From NCBI GenBank assembly GCA_900540175.1, contig UQFG01000002.1, positions 1 to 64,000 on the forward strand: DNA of 64,000 bases, written 5' to 3'. Origin of the DNA: an uncultured Mollicutes bacterium (GTDB taxonomy: Bacteria; Bacillota_I; Bacilli_A; Acholeplasmatales; Anaeroplasmataceae). Shown here one piece after another: positions 54,681-63,590 of this stretch (positions are counted from its first letter, which is position 1; each line of letters begins with the position of its first letter). The translations under genes were made by a program, and so were the position numbers. The notes under the pieces were generated by a model that worked only from the letters and a program-made list of their open reading frames with translations, was not told the origin of the DNA and searched no databases.

Positions 54681-55599
54681 TTTAGTAGAGATAATTTGCC
54701 AAGAATCACAAAAAAATAAAGATATAATTTTTGTAACTGCTGATTTAGGGTTTAATGTTTTGAATGCTTTTTATGAAAAATTCCCCGATCAATTTATAAA
54801 TGTTGGAATTGCAGAACAAAATATGACGAGTGTAGCCGCTGGATTATCATTAGAAGGAAAAAAAGTTTTTACTTATTCAATTGGGAGTTTTTCAACATTA
54901 CGTTGTTTAGAACAAATTAGAAATGACATTTGTTATCATAATTTAGATGTTAAAATAGTGGCATTGGCTGCTGGTTTTGCTTATGGAGCTTTGGGGATGA
55001 GCCATCATGCTACAGAAGATATTGCATGTATGAAAGTATTACCAAATATGACTATTTTTTCTCCTTGTGATCCTATTGAAACAAGAGCGGTTACTAGGGC
55101 AGCAATTCAAATGAAAAGTCCTTGCTATATTAGATTAGGGCGCGGAGGAGAAAAAAATATACATGAAAATAACGAAGTAGAACTAAATTTTGTTGTAGGC
55201 AAAGCGTTTCCTCTAAGTTTAGGAAATGATGGTTGCATTTTTTCTACCGGAGCAATTACTTCGGAAGCTCAAATTGCTGTAAAAGAATTAAGAAAAAAGG
55301 GATATCATTTGTCTTTGTATTCTTTTCCAACTATAAAACCTTTGGATGAAGACCTTGTTAAACAATGTGCTTTAATATATGATTTTATAATTGTCGTAGA
55401 AGAACATCAAATTAATGGAGGGTTTGCTAGTAGTATTGCCGATGTCTTATCAAATATTTATGAAAAACATGCCACTTTAAAAAGAATCGGAATGAAAGAT
55501 CAATATACCAGTTTAGTGGGCGATACAAATTATTTAAGACAACAGTATAAAATGGATGCAAAAGAAATTATAAGAGTTTATATGGAGAATAAAATATGA
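54670..55599 (+). CDS. Transketolase-like C-terminal subunit
   Basis: 309 residues, the pyrimidine-binding and C-terminal half: FINVGIAEQNMTSVAAGLSLEGKKVFTYSIGSF, ALGMSHHATEDIACMKVLPNMTIFSPCDPIETR, IVVEEHQINGGFASSIADVL. Partner of the overlapping N-terminal subunit. Together they make a complete transketolase-like TPP enzyme dedicated to this cluster. Confidence 0.88.
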   Translation: MRNNLVEIICQESQKNKDIIFVTADLGFNVLNAFYEKFPDQFINVGIAEQNMTSVAAGLSLEGKKVFTYSIGSFSTLRCLEQIRNDICYHNLDVKIVALAAGFAYGALGMSHHATEDIACMKVLPNMTIFSPCDPIETRAVTRAAIQMKSPCYIRLGRGGEKNIHENNEVELNFVVGKAFPLSLGNDGCIFSTGAITSEAQIAVKELRKKGYHLSLYSFPTIKPLDEDLVKQCALIYDFIIVVEEHQINGGFASSIADVLSNIYEKHATLKRIGMKDQYTSLVGDTNYLRQQYKMDAKEIIRVYMENKI

Positions 55600-56510
55600 A
55601 AGTAGCAGTAGTAACTGGAGCAACAAGTTTTATAGGGGCACCGTTGGTGGAAAAATTGTCGAAAAATTACTTTGTATATGCTATAATTAGACCAAGTTCC
55701 AAAAATATAAAAAATTTAACTTTAAATGAAAATATAAAAATAATAGAATGTGATTTAAATAATTATTCGGAATTAGAAAAAAAAATTTTGTGTCATTGCG
55801 ATGTATTTTATCATATTGCTTGGAATGGAACAAGGGTTCCAGAAAGGGATAATGCAGAATTGCAAGACAAAAACTATAAATCTTCTATTGTAGCTTATAA
55901 TGCCGCCAAAACCTTAGGGTGCAATTGTTTTATTTCTATTGGTTCGCAGGCGGAATATGGCAAGTGTGAAGATATTATAAGAGAAAATTATCCTTGTTCT
56001 CCGATAACAGAATATGGAAAAGCCAAGTTAAAAGTTTATCAAGAGTTAAAGAAACGTTCCTCTCAAGATCATATTAAATTTGCTTGGATTAGAATTTTTT
56101 CTGCATATGGTCCTAATGATTATGAAAACTCTCTTATATCTATGTGTATAAATAGAATGAAAAAAAATGAAGATGTATTTTTAACAAAAGGAAATCAAAT
56201 GTGGAACTATATATATATAGAAGATATTGTTAATATTTTGATTTTGTTAGATAATAAAACTAATTACCGTAATGAGGTTTTTAATGTTTGTAGTTTAGAC
56301 ACCCGTTCCATTAAAGATTTTGTTGAAGAAATAAAAAATATTATTGGTTCTAAAAGTAATCTTTATTATGGAGCAAAAGAATATAATTCGTCTGAAGGCA
56401 TTATAAATCTTTTCCCGGATTGTTCGAAATTAATAAATATGTTAAAATATAAAAATTTTGTTTCATTTTCAGACGGAATTAAGCAGACCATAGATTATAT
56501 GTCTAAATAA
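55596..56510 (+). CDS. NAD-dependent nucleotide-sugar reductase/epimerase
   Basis: 304-residue extended SDR: VAVVTGATSFIGAPLVEKL, DVFYHIAWNGTRVPERDNAELQ, ISIGSQAEYGKCEDIIRENYPCSPITEYGKAKLKV (S, Y-x3-K). Resembles CDP-abequose/paratose synthases (RfbJ/RfbS), which reduce the C4 keto group. After a transketolase step it would plausibly reduce the ketone of the product. Overlaps the previous gene by four bases. Confidence 0.85.
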   Translation: MKVAVVTGATSFIGAPLVEKLSKNYFVYAIIRPSSKNIKNLTLNENIKIIECDLNNYSELEKKILCHCDVFYHIAWNGTRVPERDNAELQDKNYKSSIVAYNAAKTLGCNCFISIGSQAEYGKCEDIIRENYPCSPITEYGKAKLKVYQELKKRSSQDHIKFAWIRIFSAYGPNDYENSLISMCINRMKKNEDVFLTKGNQMWNYIYIEDIVNILILLDNKTNYRNEVFNVCSLDTRSIKDFVEEIKNIIGSKSNLYYGAKEYNSSEGIINLFPDCSKLINMLKYKNFVSFSDGIKQTIDYMSK

Positions 56511-56526
56511 AAAGGGGGGGAGTTTT

Positions 56527-57360
56527 TTGAAATTTTCTATGCTATTAGCCACTTTAAATAGAAATGAATATGTAATACAATCAGTGAAATATTTACAACT
56601 ACAAACATACCAAAATTTTGAAATTATAATTGTCGATCAAAGCGATAATATTCATAATGAATTAAAATTATTAGATAATAGGATAAATTATATTCATATT
56701 GAAAAAAAAGGATTATCTCATGCTAGAAATATCGGCTTAAAATATGTTACTGGCGATTATGTTTGTTTAGTAGATGATGATGGATTTTATAAAGACCCAG
56801 AGACTTTAAAAAAAATATTTAATTTTTTAAAAAATAAAAATATTACTGTTTGTTGCGGGAATATTTATGATGAGAAAGAAAATAGAATAAAAGGAAGCGC
56901 CAAAGATAAAAAAGTAACCTTTAGGACATCTTTGCTTTATTCTCAAAGTCCCTCTATGGTTATAGAAACGAATTTTATTAAAGAAAAGAGATTTGATGAA
57001 AATTTAGGAATAGGGAGTAAATATGGATCAACAGAGGAAAGCGAAATTGTATTGGCTGCATTAAGTCAAAAAAAATTGTGTATATATACAAATTGTTTCA
57101 CTATTAATCATCCTCTTCCAACATCATCAGATTATTCTGTAGAAAAATGGGTTTCTTATTCTAGAGGTTTTGGGGCTGCTATGAAAAAATGTAAAGTCAA
57201 GTATTCTAAATTTTGGGCATATTATTTATTATTAAAATCAACAATTCGTCGTTTAGGAGCATATTTAGTTATTCACAGGATAAAAAATAAGGCGGCTTTA
57301 ACTAATGATATAGAAGGCTTAAAAGCATTATGGCATGCTTATAAAGAATATAAAGTATAA
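56527..57360 (+). CDS. Family 2 glycosyltransferase
   Basis: 277 residues, GT-A. FSMLLATLNRNEYVIQSVKYLQLQTYQNFEIIIVDQSDN, GLSHARNIGLKYVTGDYVCLVDDDGFY (DDD) and GSKYGSTEESEIVLAALSQKK are typical of GT2 inverting enzymes. TTG start preceded by AAGGGGGGAG. Fourth transferase-type activity in the cluster. Confidence 0.88.
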   Translation: MKFSMLLATLNRNEYVIQSVKYLQLQTYQNFEIIIVDQSDNIHNELKLLDNRINYIHIEKKGLSHARNIGLKYVTGDYVCLVDDDGFYKDPETLKKIFNFLKNKNITVCCGNIYDEKENRIKGSAKDKKVTFRTSLLYSQSPSMVIETNFIKEKRFDENLGIGSKYGSTEESEIVLAALSQKKLCIYTNCFTINHPLPTSSDYSVEKWVSYSRGFGAAMKKCKVKYSKFWAYYLLLKSTIRRLGAYLVIHRIKNKAALTNDIEGLKALWHAYKEYKV

Positions 57361-57371
57361 AAGGTGATAAA

Positions 57372-58541
57372 ATGAAATTTTTTTATATAGATTTTACTCT
57401 TTCTGTTCCGACTCCCCAACAAAAATATCATGGTGGTGGTAATTATACTAAAAATATTGTTTTAAATTTAATTGGAAAGAAAGAAAAAGAAAATAAATTT
57501 ATATTAATTTTTCCTAATGGATTTAAACCAAAATCAGATGTTGATAAAGAGATTATAAACAGTAAAAGTTTTGATATTATTTATGCTGATTCTATAGTAG
57601 ATGTAGAGTATAAAACCCCAGCAGTATTATTTATACCACTTTTTTTTGGATTTAGATGTTATAAAAATGTTGTTATATTAAAAAATAAATATAGTTTATT
57701 AAAAATATATGCCACAATTCATGATTTGAGAAATTTTGATTATCATGGCGATAAATTTGAAAAATATTATAATGATTTTCATTTGAAAGAGTTTATAAAA
57801 AAGAAATTGAAACGTTTATTCTTATTATCTGTTGGAAAATTTTATGCTAAAAAGGCTTTTCTTTTATTAGATAAAATTTTTACTGTTTCAAATTATTCTA
57901 TGCAACAAATACTTAGTTTTTGTCCGGAGGTGAATATTCAATTATATTATCAGTCCATTATTTTTAGAGAACCACCAATAAAAGAGGATAACTTTAAAGA
58001 AGATTTTTTATTATTTGTTTCAGGAAATAGACCAGATAAAAATTTATTAAGGACATTAATAGCATATCAATCCTATTGTAATAATTATCACCCCAATGTA
58101 AAACTATATATAACAGGTATCGAAGAAAAGTTACTGGAAAAATTTTCTCGCTGCAAAAATTTTGATTATAATAAAATACGAAACAATATTAAAATCCTTA
58201 ATTATGTTTCTGATTCACAACTGATTTTGTTATATAAGAAATGTAGGTATTTAATATATACGTCTCAATCTGAAGGTTTTGGATTACCATTATTAGAGGC
58301 AGCAATTTATGGTGGTAAGACTGCCATTGCTTCTAATAGAACATCAATTCCTGAGGTGTTGGGATCATCTGTATTTTATGTTAGTCCAAATTCTATTAAG
58401 TCTATATATTCTGGTTTTGTATTTTTTCATAAGGCAACAAATTTGGAAGATTATACTAAACGAATTACTAATAGTATTGAAAATATTAATGAAAAAATGT
58501 ATTATAATTTAAATGCTTTCTTTAATGATTTTTTTAATTAG
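57372..58541 (+). CDS. Family 4 glycosyltransferase
   Basis: 389 residues, GT-B. FYIDFTLSVPTPQQKYHGGGNYTKNIV, ATIHDLRNFDYHGDKFEKYY, DFLLFVSGNRPDKNLLRTLIAY and IYTSQSEGFGLPLLEAAIYGGKTAIASNRTSIPEV (SEGFGLPLLEA). AAGGTGATAAA precedes the ATG. Together with the other transferases it implies a repeat unit of about five sugars. Confidence 0.88.
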   Translation: MKFFYIDFTLSVPTPQQKYHGGGNYTKNIVLNLIGKKEKENKFILIFPNGFKPKSDVDKEIINSKSFDIIYADSIVDVEYKTPAVLFIPLFFGFRCYKNVVILKNKYSLLKIYATIHDLRNFDYHGDKFEKYYNDFHLKEFIKKKLKRLFLLSVGKFYAKKAFLLLDKIFTVSNYSMQQILSFCPEVNIQLYYQSIIFREPPIKEDNFKEDFLLFVSGNRPDKNLLRTLIAYQSYCNNYHPNVKLYITGIEEKLLEKFSRCKNFDYNKIRNNIKILNYVSDSQLILLYKKCRYLIYTSQSEGFGLPLLEAAIYGGKTAIASNRTSIPEVLGSSVFYVSPNSIKSIYSGFVFFHKATNLEDYTKRITNSIENINEKMYYNLNAFFNDFFN

Positions 58542-58572
58542 AATTATACTTTAATTGTAAGGAGGAAAAGCA

Positions 58573-59766
58573 ATGTTAAAAATATATGATAAATATTTTA
58601 ATAGTATTCCAGTGACGATACTCTTATTATTTTTTGCTTTTCCGCCGTATTTAGTGAATTATTTAAACATTCATTATTATAATATGATCAGTAAAGTTAT
58701 TTTTGTTTTAATAGTTTTTACGGTGATTTTATTAAAAAATTTAAAATTAACAAAATTTGATTTTTTAATTATAGCTTATACTTTGATTCCATTGTTTTTT
58801 ACTTTTTTTAATTCCAAAGCAGATATAATTACAGCAATTAGCACTTCCTTGCATTTGGTATTCTTGATACTTTTTTTTGAGTACGGGATAAAATTTAATA
58901 AAATAAAATTTGTCAAATCAACTTTCTTCTTGTTATATATATATAGTTTATTAAACTTTATTTCCATTATTTTTTTCCCAGATGGAATAATTCATGGTTT
59001 TAAAGATGAATATGGTTTTGAATATAGTTTTATTTATTTTTTAGGATATGATAATCATCATTTGCCCTTTTATGCATTGGCAATTTCTATAGCAGTACTT
59101 GCAAAAAATTATTTAAAACATTATCGATTTTGGTTAGTGTCATTGTTAACTATTATAGGAATTTCTGTATTTATACGATGGTCTGCTACAACACTTGTAT
59201 TTTATTGTATGGTGTTGGCATATTTGCTTTTAAGAGGTCATATAGCTCTATTTAAAAATGTAACATTGTTTCAATATTTTTTGTTGACAATTATCTTTTT
59301 TTTCTTGTTTATAATTTTTAGATTTCAAAATTATTTTGAATTTATTATAGTAGACATATTAAAAAAGGATTTAACTTTTTCTGGGAGAACAACTCTCTGG
59401 GATATGGGGATTCAATATATTCAACAAAATTATTATTTTATAGGACATGGAATTTTGAATCAAACACAGTTAATGTATGAATTTTATGGTGTAAGTAGTC
59501 CACATTGTTATTTTCTTACATTAGTATATGAAGGTGGAATATTAGCATTTATTGTTTTATTGTATATTATTAAAATTGTTTCAACAAAAATAAAAATGGA
59601 TAAATCGGCTACTTTAAATAAATTAGAATTTATAATATTTTCTATACTTTTTGTAATGTTATTTGAATCATTTTCTATGCAATTCTTTTTTATTATACTT
59701 TGTTTATTGTTAAATTATAAAGAAATTATTATTCCTAAAAGGAGAGAAAAATGCGTAGATTATTAA
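58573..59766 (+). CDS. wzy: Wzy-like polysaccharide polymerase
   Basis: 397 residues with about ten membrane segments and a large loop after the middle (NNHHLPFYALA, SGRTTLWDMGIQYIQQNYYFIGHGILNQTQ). The periplasmic-type loop and the SGRTxLW motif fit O-antigen/capsule polymerases, whose sequences are otherwise poorly conserved. Overlaps the flippase gene by 16 bases. GGAGGAAAAGCA precedes the ATG. Confidence 0.82.
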   Translation: MLKIYDKYFNSIPVTILLLFFAFPPYLVNYLNIHYYNMISKVIFVLIVFTVILLKNLKLTKFDFLIIAYTLIPLFFTFFNSKADIITAISTSLHLVFLILFFEYGIKFNKIKFVKSTFFLLYIYSLLNFISIIFFPDGIIHGFKDEYGFEYSFIYFLGYDNHHLPFYALAISIAVLAKNYLKHYRFWLVSLLTIIGISVFIRWSATTLVFYCMVLAYLLLRGHIALFKNVTLFQYFLLTIIFFFLFIIFRFQNYFEFIIVDILKKDLTFSGRTTLWDMGIQYIQQNYYFIGHGILNQTQLMYEFYGVSSPHCYFLTLVYEGGILAFIVLLYIIKIVSTKIKMDKSATLNKLEFIIFSILFVMLFESFSMQFFFIILCLLLNYKEIIIPKRREKCVDY

Positions 59767-61163
59767 AAAATTTTTCTTTGTCATTTTCTGCTAATATTAT
59801 TAGTTTAGTTGTATCAACTCTAATTACGTTTATAGCACCAATTTATTTAGATGGAATAGGATATGGATATTATCAATTATATGCCTTTTATATTGTCTAC
59901 ATAGCATACCTCCATTTCGGATTAGTAGACGGTATTATTTTAAGACATGGTGGAGAAGAATATGAAAATTTACCTAAAGGAATTTTCAATAAACAGTTTA
60001 AGTATTATTTTATAATGCAGATATTCTTTTCTTTGTGTGTTATAGCATCTTCCTTTTTTTATTTAAATCAGTTGGAACGTCTAATAGTTATATTTTGTGT
60101 TGGTATTTCAATTGTTTTTTATTTGCCAAGACTTTATTTTCAGGGAATTTTCCAAGCAACAAATCGTATAAAAGAATTTTCAGTGCAACTCATTCTAGAA
60201 AAATTAATTATGGTACTATTCACAATATTTTCAATTGTATTTAAGCATTATAATTTTCTTTCTTTTATTATTGGGGATTTAATTGGAAAAGCCATATCTT
60301 TAATATATTCTTTGTATATTTGTCGCGAAATGGTATTTCATAAATTTTATGTTGATAAGAGCCAATTAAAGCAGGAAATAAAAGATAACTATTCAGTGGG
60401 ATGGAAAATGACACTATCATTAATGGCGGGGAATGTCATTATTGGTATAGTGAGATTAGCAATAGAAAATAAATGGGATATTGAAACTTTTGGAAAAGTA
60501 TCTTTAACTTTGACCGTATCAAATCTATTTATGGTAGCTATTAGATCAATTGCGGTTATTTTATTTCCTTTTTTAAGAAGAATTGATAGTAAACATTTTT
60601 CTGACATATATTCAAGTTTACAGAAAATTTTGACAGTTTTAATGTTTATCGGTTTTTCTTTTTATTATCCAATTGAATTTGTTCTTGTAAAAATTTTACC
60701 ACAATATTCAGAGGCACTTAAATATATGGCTATTTTATTTCCTTTATGTGTTTTCGAATGTAAACTCTCGTTATTAATTGAAACTTATTTAAAAACATTA
60801 AGAAAAGAAAAAGAATTATTGGCAATTAATTGTATTACAGTTTTAATAAGTTTTATACTATCTATGATTACCGTATTTTTATTAGGTAATTTAAATTTAG
60901 CGATTTTTTCAATATTGTTTCTTTGTGGTTTTAGGTGTATTTTGGGAGAAATTGTTGTTGGTAAAATTATTAAATTAAATGTTCTTCGTGATATTATTAT
61001 TGAACTAATAATGTCTTTTGCTTTCATTATATTTAACTGGTTTATTGGTGGAGTTAAAGGAGTGTTTTTATATATTCTAGTTTTATGTATTTATTTTCTG
61101 TTTGATTTTAAGTTTATAAAATGTAATGTAAAACAATTGTTGATTTTGATGAAAGAAATATAG
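59751..61163 (+). CDS. wzx: Wzx-like polysaccharide flippase
   Basis: 470 residues, about twelve to fourteen membrane segments in the MATE/MVF-related fold, for flipping the lipid-linked repeat unit across the membrane. LSFSANIISLVVSTLITFIAPIYLDGIGYGYYQLYAFYIVYIAYLHFGLVDGIILRHGG-type start. Last gene of the cluster, after wzy. No Wzz/CpsCD-type chain-length regulators were found in the window. Confidence 0.85.
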   Translation: MRRLLKNFSLSFSANIISLVVSTLITFIAPIYLDGIGYGYYQLYAFYIVYIAYLHFGLVDGIILRHGGEEYENLPKGIFNKQFKYYFIMQIFFSLCVIASSFFYLNQLERLIVIFCVGISIVFYLPRLYFQGIFQATNRIKEFSVQLILEKLIMVLFTIFSIVFKHYNFLSFIIGDLIGKAISLIYSLYICREMVFHKFYVDKSQLKQEIKDNYSVGWKMTLSLMAGNVIIGIVRLAIENKWDIETFGKVSLTLTVSNLFMVAIRSIAVILFPFLRRIDSKHFSDIYSSLQKILTVLMFIGFSFYYPIEFVLVKILPQYSEALKYMAILFPLCVFECKLSLLIETYLKTLRKEKELLAINCITVLISFILSMITVFLLGNLNLAIFSILFLCGFRCILGEIVVGKIIKLNVLRDIIIELIMSFAFIIFNWFIGGVKGVFLYILVLCIYFLFDFKFIKCNVKQLLILMKEI

Positions 61164-61447
61164 GCGTTTTTTTATCAATTAAAAGATGAAAGTAGAAAGA
61201 TTAGAAATTTTTCTTGAAAAAAATATATAAATTAAATTTTTTAGAACTTTAATACATAGAATTGGAATCTGTGGCATTGTAGTAAACGGCATGTATGACT
61301 TTTTGCGTTGAAAAAACATTTCTTGAAAATAAATATATATTATTTTTATAAAAGGGTTAAGTTTTAGATGATAGCCCCCAAAAAAGATAGTAAGAGTAAA
61401 TAAGATCCAAATATCCAATTTATTGTAGAGAAAATAGGTGAAATAAA
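61164..61447. other. Intergenic stretch after the polysaccharide cluster
   Basis: AT-rich. A leftward open frame (61179-61418) has a run of hydrophobic residues and MPFTTMPQIPILCIKVL; it lacks a good start context and I do not recognise a family, so it may be a remnant. No convincing terminator after wzx. Confidence 0.35.
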
Positions 61448-62062
61448 ATGAATTTAAAAGCGATGTTTAAACTGTCTTACGGTTTATATGTTCTTACCGC
61501 TAAAGAAAACGAAAAGGATAACGGCTGTATTATTAATACCGTCACTCAAGTTACATCCGATCCGAATCGAATTACGATTGCGGTTAATAAAAGCAATTAT
61601 ACGCACGATATGATTATGCGAACGAAGAAATTCAATATTTCCGTTTTAACGGAACAATCCAAATTTGCCACGTATCAACATTGGGGATTTCAAAGCGGAG
61701 CAACCGTCGACAAATGTGAAAATATAACTTTCCAACGATCAGAAAACGGATTGATTTATTTGGAAGAAGAATGCAATGCCTATCTTTGTGCCGAAGTCAT
61801 TTCGACAACTGATTTGGGAAGTCATACGTTATTTTTGGCGAATGTGGTTGATGCGGAAGTGATCAGCGAAGATGAATCGGTTACGTATTCATATTATCAA
61901 AAAAACATCAAAACCACTTCGAAGAAAGAAGAAAAGAAAAAAGGTTTTATTTGCACCGTCTGCGGTTATATTTACGAAGGTGATTCGTTGCCGGAGGATT
62001 TCATCTGTCCTTGGTGCAAACATCCGGCCAGTGATTTTGTACCGCTTAATCAAGATGAATAA
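61448..62062 (+). CDS. Flavin reductase-like protein with C-terminal rubredoxin domain
   Basis: 204 residues. Residues 1-155 match the FMN-binding flavin-reductase split barrel (FKLSYGLYVLTAKENEKDNGCIINTVTQVTSDPNRITIAVNKSNYTHDMI), and 165-200 a rubredoxin-like domain with two C-x2-C pairs (CTVCGYIYEG, CPWCKHPASDFVPL). This architecture is that of high-molecular-weight rubredoxins which pass electrons to flavodiiron proteins in oxygen or NO detoxification by anaerobes. TAGGTGAAATAAA precedes the ATG. Confidence 0.88.
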   Translation: MNLKAMFKLSYGLYVLTAKENEKDNGCIINTVTQVTSDPNRITIAVNKSNYTHDMIMRTKKFNISVLTEQSKFATYQHWGFQSGATVDKCENITFQRSENGLIYLEEECNAYLCAEVISTTDLGSHTLFLANVVDAEVISEDESVTYSYYQKNIKTTSKKEEKKKGFICTVCGYIYEGDSLPEDFICPWCKHPASDFVPLNQDE

Positions 62063-62112
62063 TCGTCTTTTTCAACTCTTTTAATTTTATCTTTGATTGT
62101 TTCTAATTAGAT

Positions 62113-62153
62113 TCCTTTGCCAGTATTTTATGATACGCAAAGGAGTTTTTTAT
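62113..62153 (+). terminator. Terminator after the flavin reductase-rubredoxin gene
   Basis: TCCTTTGC/GCAAAGGA hairpin followed by TTTTTTATTTT. Confidence 0.75.
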
Positions 62154-62272
62154 TTTATGATTCTGGTTTGCTGAAAGAATAAGAAAACTTGTTTAGTCAT
62201 TACATTTTATTGTGATATATGTTAAAATAAATTATAAGGTAAATCTATTTTTTTGAATACGGAGGTTTTATC

Positions 62273-62968
62273 ATGGCTATTTTTAAGCAGGATATGGTAG
62301 AAATACTGATGAATGCGGGATGTCTTCATCGACTTGATTCTCCTTCTCTTTTTGTTACTTGTAACGGGGGTGAATTTGGTTTAATGTGGAAAGATGCCGA
62401 GGCAACGATTGAGCAATTTTATGATTTTTTCCATATATTTAACGCCGATGTCGTGTATGATTCCGATCATCAAAGAGAAGCATGCTTTTTCGTGATGGCA
62501 GATTATTTGACCTACATCCCTTACGGATCGTGCGGTTATGCTGCCTTCAAACAGATGCTTAAAGAAGTAAATCCCGAACTTTCTGTAGCAAAGTTTCGAT
62601 ATGAATGGCTTAAAAAATGCGTGGGAAAGCCACTTTTAGAATTAAATGCTGGGCAACTCGAATACATTCGATATTTCTTTGAAAATTATGAGCAAAACTC
62701 AGTAAACTACAAAATACCCGCCGATATTGCCAAACTGGTTTGTCGTTTTCATCATGAATGCGAGGCTAATTTCGGTCATTATAATTTTATCAATCAAATG
62801 GATATCGGCAACATGACGGATGAGTTTTCAGAAAACTTGATTACTAGGCATCAACAATCCGCTTCCTTGGACGTCGATTTGTTTTTGAGGCAAGTTCCGT
62901 CTTATGATAATTTAGGAAAAGAAGAGCTTGATTTTATTCGTAAATTTGCCGGTTTATCGGAAGGATAA
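62273..62968 (+). CDS. Uncharacterised soluble protein
   Basis: 231 residues, no signal, no membrane segment. Sequence highlights: ILMNAGCLHRLDSPSLFVTCNGGEFGLMWKDAEATIEQFYDFFHIFNADVV-type start, ACFFVMADYLTYIPYGSCGYAAFKQML in the middle and an acidic helical end. Several cysteines, no recognised motif. Strong GGAGGTTTTATC ribosome binding site, so it is a real gene. No family recognised. Confidence 0.7.
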   Translation: MAIFKQDMVEILMNAGCLHRLDSPSLFVTCNGGEFGLMWKDAEATIEQFYDFFHIFNADVVYDSDHQREACFFVMADYLTYIPYGSCGYAAFKQMLKEVNPELSVAKFRYEWLKKCVGKPLLELNAGQLEYIRYFFENYEQNSVNYKIPADIAKLVCRFHHECEANFGHYNFINQMDIGNMTDEFSENLITRHQQSASLDVDLFLRQVPSYDNLGKEELDFIRKFAGLSEG

Positions 62969-63530
62969 AAGTAAAATGAAATATCAGGTAATTGGGTGGA
63001 TAAAACGAAAAGTGTAATCATAGAAGAAATCAGGACAAAGGTTAGAAGAACATGAATTTTATTGTCTAGTTTTAAATGACGATACATCAGTTAGGATCTT
63101 TCCCAACCTTATCACTTGATGATGATATTATGGCGTTTTTGTATCGTTCCAGGATTCAGTTTGATTTGAAGATAGAATCATGAAATGATTATGCAAAAAC
63201 AAAAAATACGTTAAAAAAACTTCAATATATGAAAAGAAACCAAGAAAACGATCAAGAAAACATACAAGTTATGGACAAAGAGGAAATCCTTCAAAAGTTG
63301 CCGAAAAATGTCAATCTGTTTACGGTAAATGAATAAACGCCGTGCGAAATCTTCCTGTTTGCTGCTTGTCAAACCAGACAAGAGGAGCAAGAGGAAACAT
63401 TCACAAACGCATTGATGCTTGCGTGGAAAACAGCAGCGTTTGTGAACCAAAATCTTCGGTCTCGGAGACACAATACTCTAAGTAATGGCGAAAAAGAGGC
63501 AACGATCTAATCGAAAGGTGCGACAGAAAT
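62969..63530. other. Structured gene-poor stretch
   Basis: No convincing gene. A 35-codon frame at 63229-63336 (MKRNQENDQENIQ, VMDKEEILQKLPKNVNL) may be a remnant. Two strong dyads lie near the end: TGCTGCTTGTC/GACAAGAGGAGCA near 63360-63390 and TTCACAAACGC/GCGTTTGTGAA (63400-63410 and 63436-63446). GC rises across the stretch toward the next gene. Confidence 0.5.
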
Positions 63531-63584
63531 GTGAAACAAAATGTCAATTATTTCGTTGAAATTGTTTCACATATATGGTAAAAT
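63531..63584 (+). promoter_or_regulatory. Promoter and palindromic operator of the Fic-family gene
   Basis: Inverted repeat GTGAAACAA (63531-63539) and TTGTTTCAC (63562-63570), with an inner CAATT/AATTG, straddles the -35 box. Promoter: TTGAAA (63556-63561), 17 bp, TAAAAT (63579-63584). The start codon follows 7 bases after the -10 box, so the transcript is probably leaderless. Confidence 0.65.
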
Positions 63585-63590
63585 AAAGAC

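Noticed and set aside
63211..63471. Leftward 86-codon frame with cysteine-rich start
   Set aside because: It runs through the dyads and has no start context; treated as non-coding.
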